Origin: an uncultured Clostridia bacterium
GTDB lineage: Bacteria > Bacillota > Clostridia > Oscillospirales > Ruminococcaceae
Reading direction: 5' to 3'
DNA length: 11,612 nt
Assembly: GCA_944388825.1 (NCBI GenBank)
Contig: CALXKG010000257.1
Span: 1 to 11,612 of the forward strand
Every line of letters begins with the position of its first letter. Positions within the stretch are counted from its first letter, which is position 1. Positions 1 to 7,567 of the stretch are shown piece by piece. The notes below the pieces were generated by a model. That model did no database searches. It had not been told where the DNA came from and saw only the letters and a program-made list of their open reading frames with translations. A program made the translations under genes and the position numbers.

Positions 1-54
1 CCATGGGGTGTAATACTGCACGGTGTCGGTCCGCGCCCCGGTGTTGATGATCAT
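1..54 (-). CDS. DUF1848-like protein, N-terminal fragment (runs off the window)
   Basis: Read on the minus strand from the ATG at 54, the first 18 codons give MIINTGARTDTVQYYTPW and the frame continues past the window edge. This matches, from memory, the usual opening of DUF1848 proteins (Met-Ile-Ile-x-x-Gly/Ser-x-Arg-Thr-Asp, then an aromatic-rich stretch). Their molecular function is not established, so no role is proposed. The start is supported by GGAGGT at 61-66, six bases upstream, and by a near-consensus promoter at 92-120. The gene points away from the glycogen genes and is separated from them by a terminator at 121-150, so it is probably an independent unit. Only 18 residues are visible, so the family call is tentative. 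Confidence 0.65.
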   Translation of the reverse strand, partial: MIINTGARTDTVQYYTPW

Positions 55-91
55 GGAAAAACCTCCATTCGCTCAAATATTCGTCTTATAT

Positions 92-120
92 ATTGTACAG
101 CCGGTATCCCCCGCTGTCAA
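92..120 (-). promoter_or_regulatory. Near-consensus sigma-A promoter for the DUF1848-like gene
   Basis: On the minus strand there is a perfect -35 TTGACA (115-120), a 17-bp spacer and a -10 TACAAT (92-97). Transcription would start near 85, leaving a leader of about 30 nt with GGAGGT at 61-66 ahead of the ATG at 54. The promoter begins directly after the leftward terminator at 121-150. Confidence 0.8.
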
Positions 121-150
121 GGAAAAACGCGGTCCCGGAAGGGACCGCGT
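121..150 (-). terminator. Rho-independent terminator, leftward
   Basis: A perfect 10-bp GC-rich stem (127-136 with 141-150) closes a 4-nt loop at 137-140. On the minus strand it is followed directly by a T-run, the complement of the A-run at 123-127. It would end leftward transcripts coming from the GH13 gene at 437-2341 and insulate the promoter at 92-120. It is also the left end of the inverted-repeat element at 127-421. Confidence 0.75.
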
Positions 151-421
151 GAGACTGTCGAAAAACCAATGGTCAGGGCGCAAAATTCGGCGCTGGCGTG
201 GAAATCGCGAAGAAACGGGCGGCGATCAGAAGTTTAGGGTCAAGCCCTTTTTAAAGGGCTTGCGGGAGTGGAGAGGGCAGAGCCCTTTCCCAGGCGCTCC
301 GTTTCCGTACTTCCGAAACTGACCACAGTTTTGCTGCTTGAAACAAAGTGTGCGCAGCACCCAAAAAATGCGCCAAAATAAATTTATCGACAAGCTGACG
401 CGGCCCCGGAAGGGACCGCGT
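127..421. repeat. MITE-like intergenic element with imperfect terminal inverted repeats
   Basis: The left end (127-165) and the reverse complement of the right end (383-421) agree at about 30 of 39 positions by hand alignment, and weaker similarity continues inward past a shared GGCGCA. Each end is itself a 24-nt hairpin with a nearly identical ACGCGGTCCC arm. The interior carries further short inverted repeats, including 241-262, and no convincing gene. A TGTCGA motif is shared by both arms. No transposase and no clear target-site duplication are visible. The stretch 55-436 otherwise holds only the DUF1848 promoter region and this element. It could be a non-autonomous mobile element, an intergenic repeat family or simply two related terminators. 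Confidence 0.5.
241..262. repeat. Perfect inverted repeat inside the intergenic element
   Basis: CAAGCCCTTT at 241-250 is the exact reverse complement of AAAGGGCTTG at 253-262, with two bases between them. In RNA this folds as a hairpin of about eight pairs. A shorter stem, AGGGC (274-278) with GCCCT (282-286), follows. This type of GCCCTTT/AAAGGGC interior resembles intergenic repeats I have seen in Ruminococcaceae genomes; that is from memory and unverified. Confidence 0.6.
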
Positions 422-432
422 CTTATTTTCTG
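398..432 (+). terminator. Hairpin with T-rich tract, right end of the intergenic element
   Basis: Arms at 398-407 and 412-421 surround a GGAA loop (408-411), and TCTTATTTTC follows on the plus strand. Read as plus-strand RNA the stem has one C-A mismatch; read as minus-strand RNA it is fully paired with a U-G wobble. It lies 15 bases beyond the stop codon of the GH13 gene. The leftward side has no immediate T-run, so for that gene it is more likely a 3' protecting hairpin, with the real terminator at 121-150. As a rightward terminator it has no obvious upstream gene. Confidence 0.55.
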
Positions 433-436
433 CCGT

Positions 437-2341
437 TTAATTGTATTCCTTCCGCAGCCGGAAGACGGCGGCGCTCATCCGGCTCACCAGGATGCCGGAT
501 TCGGTGATGGAGGCGTTGCCGGCCGAGAAGACCAGCGACTGCACCATCGCCGGCCACTGGTAATCGCTCTGGGAGGCGTTGACGACAATGAGCAGCGTCC
601 CGCGGGTATAGGCGATGATGCCGGTGTCGAGGTCGAAAAACCGCATCGGCTGGCAGAAGTCCTCGGCGTTCTGGCGGCGCATCCGGCCCAGCCGGACGTA
701 GAAGTCGTGCAGGCCGGTGTCGATCTTATCCCAGCTGAAGGTGCGGCGGTTCCAGGGGTCGGAATAGCCGTACATCCCGATCTCGTCCCCGTAATAGAGG
801 GAGGGGTAGCCGGGGAGGGTGTACTGGAGGGTGGCGGCCAGCCGCAGCCGCTGCACCCCCAGGCGGTATTCTTCCGGGGTCATCCTGTATTCCGCCCGTT
901 CGGCGCTGGGGACGTCGTGCTGGACCGCGAGGGCGGTCATCGCCCGGACCGAGTCGTGGGTCGACAGGGGGGTCATCAGCGTCGCAAGGGCGGGGGCCGG
1001 GTAGTGGTCCAGGATGGTCATGACCGAGGTGTAGAAGGCCTCGGCGTTGCCGCTGCATACAAAGGAGAGGATCGCGTTGCACCAGGGGTAGTTCATCACG
1101 CTGTCCAGCTGCTCGCCCAGCAGGTAGGGGCGGCGGATGCCGTAGCTGCACTTGTTGGAGGCGTCCTCCCAGACCTCGCCCAGGATATAGGCGTCCTCGT
1201 CGTAGTCCTTGACGCAGTCGCGGACGTGGTAGAGGAATTCGTCCGGCAGCTCGTCGGCGACGTCCAGCCGCCAGCCGAACGCCCCGGCCCGCAGCCAGTG
1301 GCGGAGGACCCCGTCGTCCCCGCAGATGAATTCCAGGTAGCCGGGGTCGGTCTCGTTGACGTTGGGGAGGGTCGGGAAGCCCCACCAGCACTCGTACCCG
1401 ACCTTCGAGTCGTTGAACCGGTACCAGGAGTAGTAGGGGGAATCGTGGGACTCCCACGCGCCGTTGGAGTCGTACCAGCCGCTTTTGTCAAAGTAGATAG
1501 AGTCGGAGCCGGTGTGGGAGAAGACGCCGTCTAAAATGATCCGGATGCCGTTCTCCGCCGCCTCGGTACATAGCCGCTTGAAGTCCTCTTCGGTGCCGAG
1601 GTAGGGGTCGACGGCCAGATAGTTGCCGGTGTTGTAGCGGTGGTTGCTGGCCGATTCGAAAATGGGGTTTAAATAGATGAGGCTGACGCCCAGTTCCTTT
1701 AAATAAGGTAACTTCTGGCGGATCCCCTCCAGGTCGCCGCCGAAAAAGTCGGTCGCCTCGTAGTTGGGGACGTCGCCGTTGTAGAGCGGCCGCTCGTTCC
1801 AGGACTTGTGGATGATCCGGGGGGAGCGGGTCGGGGGGAGGGGCTCGGTGCTGCCGCGGTAGAAGCGGTCGGGGAAGATCTGGTACATGATCCCGTACTG
1901 CAAAAACTCCGGCGTGCGGAAATCGTCCCGGTAGACGGTCAGCTGCCACTCGGGCAGGAAGTCCCCGACCACCGCCCGGGCGTTTTTGTCCGACCCGACA
2001 AACAGGGTGCCCTTCTGGGTCTCCACCTCAAAGCGGTAGAAGTAAAGGCCCGCTTCTTCGACAGAAAACTTGACCTCGTATGTTGTAGAATGGAAGGAAG
2101 AGGAGACCTGGGAGAAGAGGATCTTCCGGGTCGGCTCGGGATAGGTGACGGTGGAGTAGAATTTATCCTCGGTGACGGTCATATCCTTGACGCCGTCCTT
2201 GCGCAGGATGATATAGGCGCGCCTTGGCCGCTCGGACTTGACGACGTGCAGGCGCAGGGTGATCTCGGTGCCGGTCGCGACCGCCCCGAAGGGCTTTTTG
2301 CAGGCGATGTCCCAGGCATCGTAGCGGACTGTAGGTTCCAA
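437..2341 (-). CDS. GH13 alpha-glucan hydrolase (neopullulanase / maltodextrin glucosidase type)
   Basis: A 634-residue enzyme predicted to hydrolyse alpha-1,4 and possibly alpha-1,6 links in maltodextrins or glycogen limit dextrins. No signal peptide is seen, so it is probably cytoplasmic. An N-terminal beta-sandwich-like region (about 1-140) precedes the barrel entry motif YQIFPDRFYRG (153-163). The GH13 regions are intact: DGVFSHTG (271-278), LPNVN (325-329), GWRLDVADE (356-364, nucleophile D360), ILGEVWED (386-393, acid/base E389) and STHDSVRA (460-467, D463). A short C-terminal beta domain follows. The start chosen is TTG at 2341 with AAAGGA eight or nine bases upstream. An in-frame ATG at 2464 overlaps the predicted -10 box, lacks a Shine-Dalgarno site and would add non-family sequence. 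The gene is divergent from glgB, suggesting a role in glycogen or maltodextrin breakdown. Exact substrate preference cannot be decided. Confidence 0.9.
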   Translation of the reverse strand: MEPTVRYDAWDIACKKPFGAVATGTEITLRLHVVKSERPRRAYIILRKDGVKDMTVTEDKFYSTVTYPEPTRKILFSQVSSSFHSTTYEVKFSVEEAGLYFYRFEVETQKGTLFVGSDKNARAVVGDFLPEWQLTVYRDDFRTPEFLQYGIMYQIFPDRFYRGSTEPLPPTRSPRIIHKSWNERPLYNGDVPNYEATDFFGGDLEGIRQKLPYLKELGVSLIYLNPIFESASNHRYNTGNYLAVDPYLGTEEDFKRLCTEAAENGIRIILDGVFSHTGSDSIYFDKSGWYDSNGAWESHDSPYYSWYRFNDSKVGYECWWGFPTLPNVNETDPGYLEFICGDDGVLRHWLRAGAFGWRLDVADELPDEFLYHVRDCVKDYDEDAYILGEVWEDASNKCSYGIRRPYLLGEQLDSVMNYPWCNAILSFVCSGNAEAFYTSVMTILDHYPAPALATLMTPLSTHDSVRAMTALAVQHDVPSAERAEYRMTPEEYRLGVQRLRLAATLQYTLPGYPSLYYGDEIGMYGYSDPWNRRTFSWDKIDTGLHDFYVRLGRMRRQNAEDFCQPMRFFDLDTGIIAYTRGTLLIVVNASQSDYQWPAMVQSLVFSAGNASITESGILVSRMSAAVFRLRKEYN

Positions 2342-2462
2342 AAGAAAACATCCTTTCGCGGGCGCAGGCCCATATGGAATATTGCGGGATGTGAAAGAGA
2401 CGGCATCCGGCCGGCCGTAAAAGCTCTTTCTGCCGCTCTGAAGCTTTTCCAATATTGTCTCC

Positions 2463-2491
2463 ATTATAGCAAGAAAATGCCGTTCTGTACA
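2463..2491 (-). promoter_or_regulatory. Promoter for the GH13 gene
   Basis: On the minus strand there is a perfect -10 TATAAT (2463-2468), a 17-bp spacer and a -35 TGTACA (2486-2491, four of six consensus bases). The -35 lies inside the 8-bp palindrome CTGTACAG (2485-2492). Transcription would start near 2456, giving a leader of about 115 nt before the TTG start at 2341. The ATG at 2464 lies in the -10 box, which argues against it as a translation start. Confidence 0.65.
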
Positions 2492-2535
2492 GAGAAAGAT
2501 TACAAAAAAGTAGCAGCTTTTTTTTGGCGGCCGGA

Positions 2536-2558
2536 GGGGTGGGAAGGGGCAAAATGGG
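2536..2558 (+). other. Putative G-quadruplex motif
   Basis: Four G-runs of 4, 3, 4 and 3 bases (2536-2539, 2541-2543, 2546-2549, 2556-2558) are separated by loops of 1, 2 and 6 bases, which fits the usual G3+N1-7 rule. It lies roughly midway between the leftward promoter at 2463-2491 and the rightward one at 2602-2629. Whether it folds or matters is not known. Confidence 0.45.
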
Positions 2559-2601
2559 CAAACTGTACAAAAAAATTCCCGTAATTCCCCCAATAAAACC
2601 A

Positions 2602-2629
2602 TTGACAAGGGGTAAAGGAGGGGTAAATT
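2602..2629 (+). promoter_or_regulatory. Upstream promoter candidate for the glg operon
   Basis: There is a perfect -35 TTGACA (2602-2607), a 16-bp spacer and a -10-like TAAATT (2624-2629, four of six). Transcription would start near 2636 and give a leader of about 235 nt before glgB. The spacing is slightly short and the -10 is imperfect, so this is less certain than the downstream promoter. Confidence 0.4.
2609..2627 (+). repeat. Direct repeat GGGGTAAA with 11-bp period
   Basis: GGGGTAAA occurs at 2609-2616 and again at 2620-2627, three bases apart, so the copies start one helical turn apart. They occupy the spacer and edge of the -10 box of the promoter candidate at 2602-2629. This would suit a tandem regulator-binding site, but no regulator is identified. 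The same purines also make a Shine-Dalgarno-like AGGAGG (2616-2621). Confidence 0.4.
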
Positions 2630-2771
2630 GGATGTAACCGCCATGAAAAGGCGAAGGTTGTATGCAAATCTACACAGGAATTGCGGAGGCGTTTTCTACA
2701 GATTTGGCGTTTTAGGCAAAAAATCGGTGAATGTTTCTACATACGATGGGGCATTTTTCTTTCGGTTATTA

Positions 2772-2800
2772 TTTACAAAGGTTCCGACTTGTGATAAGAT
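2772..2800 (+). promoter_or_regulatory. Extended -10 promoter upstream of glgB
   Basis: A -35 TTTACA (2772-2777, five of six) is followed by a 17-bp spacer and -10 TAAGAT (2795-2800). The TG at 2792-2793 forms an extended -10. Transcription would start near 2807, leaving a leader of about 64 nt before the glgB ATG at 2871. This is the best candidate for the main operon promoter. Confidence 0.6.
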
Positions 2801-2870
2801 AGATTTAAGCAGAAAGGTTCGTGCGCTTAACTGCGCGGCAAGACAAGATATGAGAAAAAGAGGTTACGAT

Positions 2871-5027
<2,157 letters not shown>

Positions 5028-5043
5028 GGGCATAAATGGCTGC

Positions 5044-5090
5044 AACGGCCCTGGCGGCCGTTCACATATACATTTACGGAAGCGGTAAAT
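5044..5090 (+). other. Two hairpins in the glgB-glgC gap
   Basis: AACGGCC (5044-5050) pairs perfectly with GGCCGTT (5056-5062) over a 5-nt loop. ATTTAC (5072-5077) pairs with GTAAAT (5085-5090) over a 7-nt loop. Neither is followed by a T-run, so they look like RNA-processing or stability elements rather than terminators. The glgC Shine-Dalgarno site AGAGG (5110-5114) lies downstream and free. Confidence 0.45.
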
Positions 5091-5123
5091 CCGCGACGCA
5101 ACAAACTTGAGAGGTGCACCGGT

Positions 5124-6332
5124 ATGACACAGAAAAAAGATATGATTGCGATGCTGCTGGCAGGCGGGCAGGGCTCCCGCCTGTACGTCCTGACCAAGGA
5201 GGTGGCAAAGCCCGCGGTTTCCTTCGGCGGCAAGTATAAGATCATCGACTTCCCGCTGTCCAACTGCGTAAACTCCGGCATTGATACCGTCGGCGTCCTG
5301 ACCCAGTACCGCCCGCTGGAGCTGAATGCCTATATCGGCAACGGCCAGCCCTGGGACCTGGACCGGATGAACGGCGGCGTCTACGTCCTGCCCCCCTACC
5401 AGACCGACAAGGGCAGCGAATGGTACAAGGGTACCGCCAACGCCATCTACCAGAACATCAACTTTATCGACCGTTACGATCCCGAAAACGTGCTGATCCT
5501 CTCCGGTGACCATATCTATAAGATGGACTATTCCAAGATGCTGGCTTACCATAAGGAAAACAACGCGGCCGCCACCATCGCCGTCTTAAACGTCTCGATG
5601 GAAGAGGCTTCCCGGTTCGGCATCATGAACTGCAACCCCGACCACACCATCTATGAGTTCGAGGAAAAGCCCAAACATCCGAAGTCGACGCTGGCGTCGA
5701 TGGGCATCTACATCTTCAACTGGAAGAAGCTGCGCGCGGCGCTGATCGCCGACGAGGCCGACCCCAACTCCTCCAACGACTTCGGCAAGAACATCATCCC
5801 GATGATGCTGGGGAATGGGGATAAGCTGATCGCCTGGGAATTCGGCGGTTACTGGAAGGACGTCGGCACCATTTCCTCCCTCTGGGATGCGAACATGGAC
5901 CTGTTAAACCCCGAGAGCGGCCTGCAGATGGACGACGACGACTGGAAGATCTACGCCAGAAGCGAGGCCCATCCGCCGCACTATATCGACGAGCACGCCG
6001 AGATCGCCGAGTCGATCGTCACCGAAGGGTGCGAGATCGACGGGAAGCTGTGGTATTCGGTCCTCTTCTCCAACGTCACCGTTGAGGAAGGCGCGGAGCT
6101 GAACTCGGCCGTCGTCATGAGCAACACCGTCATCAAGAAGGGCGCTACCGTCAAATACGCGATCATCGCCGAAGACGCGGTCATCGAAGAGGGCGCGATC
6201 GTCGGCGACGACCCCTGCAACTACCCGGACGCTTCCGAGTGGGGGATCGCGGTTGTCGGCCGCGGCGCGGTCATCAAGAAGGGCCAGGTCGTCCGGCCCA
6301 AGGAAATGATCGAACCCGACGCGAACCGCTGA
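5124..6332 (+). CDS. glgC: Glucose-1-phosphate adenylyltransferase, catalytic subunit GlgC
   Basis: Makes ADP-glucose and pyrophosphate from ATP and glucose-1-phosphate, the committed step of bacterial glycogen synthesis. The 402-residue protein has the nucleotidyltransferase loop GGQGSRL (14-20) followed by KPAVSFGGKYK (29-39), the metal-binding SGDHIYKMD (127-135), the sugar-phosphate segment EEKP (180-183) and GYWKDVGT (242-249). From about 285 the hexapeptide pattern of a left-handed beta-helix runs to near the end. All catalytic motifs look intact. The start is supported by AGAGG at 5110-5114. It follows glgB by 96 bp and is followed by glgD after 55 bp, so GlgC and GlgD are probably made together and act as a mixed complex. 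Allosteric effectors cannot be read from the sequence. Confidence 0.97.
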   Translation: MTQKKDMIAMLLAGGQGSRLYVLTKEVAKPAVSFGGKYKIIDFPLSNCVNSGIDTVGVLTQYRPLELNAYIGNGQPWDLDRMNGGVYVLPPYQTDKGSEWYKGTANAIYQNINFIDRYDPENVLILSGDHIYKMDYSKMLAYHKENNAAATIAVLNVSMEEASRFGIMNCNPDHTIYEFEEKPKHPKSTLASMGIYIFNWKKLRAALIADEADPNSSNDFGKNIIPMMLGNGDKLIAWEFGGYWKDVGTISSLWDANMDLLNPESGLQMDDDDWKIYARSEAHPPHYIDEHAEIAESIVTEGCEIDGKLWYSVLFSNVTVEEGAELNSAVVMSNTVIKKGATVKYAIIAEDAVIEEGAIVGDDPCNYPDASEWGIAVVGRGAVIKKGQVVRPKEMIEPDANR

Positions 6333-6387
6333 GCGCCCCATCCGCCGGACTGGAATCCTGAATACAACGCATCCTGGAGGTAACCTC

Positions 6388-7506
6388 ATGATTTCGAAAA
6401 CTTTGTGCCTGCTTTTCGCTGAAAGCTACGCGGCCGTGACAAACGAGCTGGCCGCCGACCGTACCCTCGCGACCGTCCCGTTCGCCGGGCGGTACCGCCT
6501 GATCGACTTCGTCCTCTCCTCGCTGGTCAAGGCGCGGGTCAACAACATCGGCATCCTCACCAAGGAGCATTACGGCTCCCTGGTCGACCATGTCGGCTCC
6601 GGCAAGGACTGGGACCTCGACCGCAAAAACGGCGGCCTGAAGATCCTCACCCCCTTCGCCAAGGCGGGTTCGGAGATCACCCGCAGCCGCTCCAAGATCG
6701 ACGCGCTGCTCTCCTGCCAGACATATTTGGAAGAATCTAACGAAGAATATGTCATTTTGGCCGATAGTAATATCGTTATGAACATTGACTTTGCCGACCT
6801 CGTGCGGTATCATAGTGATAAGGGCGCGGATATCACCGTCGTCTACCAGCAGCGGACCGATGCCGTCTACAACGGCCTTGTCATCGACCAGGACCGCGAC
6901 GGCAAGGTCGTCGACGCCTACTACGCCGCCGGGCAGATGTCCGACTGCCAGAACCAGGTGCTGAAGGTCTTTGTCTTCAATAAGGACCTGCTGATGAACC
7001 TGCTGGGCCGCGCCTATACCTTCGGCTGGACCGACTTTGAACGGGAGTTCATCACCAAGAACATTTCCAAGCTGCGCATCTGCGCCTACGAGCACAAGGG
7101 CTACTGCGCCGTCATCAACACGGTCGGCGACCTCTACAAGGCCAGCATGGAGATGCTGACCCCCGCCCTGCGCAAGGAAGTCTTCGAGTCGGATACCACC
7201 ATCCTGACCCGGGTCAAGAACAGCCCGCCCACCCTCTACGGGTTTGAAAGCAAGGCGAAAAACAGCCTGATCGCCGACGGCTGCACCATCGACGGCAATG
7301 TCGAGAACTGCGTCATCTTCCGCGGCGTCACGATCGAAAAGGGCGCCGTCCTCAAAGACTGCGTCATCATGCAGAACTCGGTCATCCATTCGGGCGCGAA
7401 GCTGGAATGCGTCATCACCGATAAGGATGTCACCGTCGAGGCCGACCATGTGATGGGCGGCTATCCCACCTATCCCTTCGTCATCTCCAAGGGCCAGACC
7501 GTTTGA
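6388..7506 (+). CDS. glgD: GlgD, non-catalytic partner subunit of ADP-glucose pyrophosphorylase
   Basis: A 372-residue GlgC paralogue that in Bacillota associates with GlgC and raises or modulates its activity. The fold is kept: PFAGRYRLIDF (31-41), SGKDWDLDRKNGG (71-83) and a left-handed beta-helix from about 288. However, the glycine-rich nucleotide loop is replaced by FAESYAAVTNELAADRTLA (10-28), and the metal-binding SGDHIYKMD motif of GlgC is LADSNIVMNID (124-134). This loss is typical of GlgD and implies little or no catalysis on its own. The start has TGGAGG at 6375-6380, seven bases upstream. Positions 6721-6780 are sharply AT-rich (19 of 60 bases are G or C; 40 of 60 in the preceding 60) and use codons rare in neighbouring genes, yet encode ordinary GlgD sequence. 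Confidence 0.95.
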   Translation: MISKTLCLLFAESYAAVTNELAADRTLATVPFAGRYRLIDFVLSSLVKARVNNIGILTKEHYGSLVDHVGSGKDWDLDRKNGGLKILTPFAKAGSEITRSRSKIDALLSCQTYLEESNEEYVILADSNIVMNIDFADLVRYHSDKGADITVVYQQRTDAVYNGLVIDQDRDGKVVDAYYAAGQMSDCQNQVLKVFVFNKDLLMNLLGRAYTFGWTDFEREFITKNISKLRICAYEHKGYCAVINTVGDLYKASMEMLTPALRKEVFESDTTILTRVKNSPPTLYGFESKAKNSLIADGCTIDGNVENCVIFRGVTIEKGAVLKDCVIMQNSVIHSGAKLECVITDKDVTVEADHVMGGYPTYPFVISKGQTV

Positions 7507-7515
7507 CACGCCGCC

Positions 7516-7547
7516 GGGGCTTCCCGGGACGGGAGGCCCCTTCTTCC
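7516..7547 (+). terminator. Intergenic hairpin between glgD and glgA (weak terminator or attenuator)
   Basis: A 10-bp stem with one G-U pair (7516-7525 with 7531-7540) closes a 5-nt loop and is followed by TTCTTCC. It starts ten bases after the glgD stop and ends 27 bases before the glgA start. The T-tract is broken, so partial termination or 3'-end protection of the glgBCD message is more likely than full termination. Confidence 0.5.
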
Positions 7548-7567
7548 GAGAGAAAGGATGGAAACCG

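Larger units (their letters stand above)
2342..2870. other. Divergent control region between the GH13 gene and glgB
   Basis: These 529 bp carry no convincing gene. From left to right they hold the leader of the GH13 gene, a leftward promoter (2463-2491), a G-run motif (2536-2558), a rightward promoter candidate with a phased direct repeat (2602-2629), and a second rightward promoter (2772-2800) with the glgB leader. Much of 2460-2820 is AT-rich compared with the flanking genes, apart from the G-runs. AATTCCC also occurs twice (2574-2580 and 2583-2589). No riboswitch that I recognise is present. Confidence 0.7.

Noticed and set aside
23..322. Plus-strand 99-residue open frame at the left edge
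   Set aside because: It runs antisense through the DUF1848 start and promoter and across the hairpins of the repeat element, has no ribosome site and shows no protein-like pattern.
338..1534. Plus-strand 398-residue open frame opposite the GH13 gene
   Set aside because: It is a GC-rich antisense shadow, full of Gly, Val, Ala and Asp, while the minus strand carries all conserved GH13 motifs.
2628..2637. Ribosome site followed by a start-stop codon pair (ATG TAA at 2632)
   Set aside because: The transcript from the nearest promoter would begin at about the same place or later, so the pair is probably not translated.
2342..2644. N-terminal extension of the GH13 protein, possibly a membrane or signal segment (Phe/Cys/Pro-rich)
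   Set aside because: The segment lies largely upstream of the predicted promoter and -10 box, and the hydrophobic stretch reads from AT-rich intergenic DNA. It lacks a normal signal-peptide layout.
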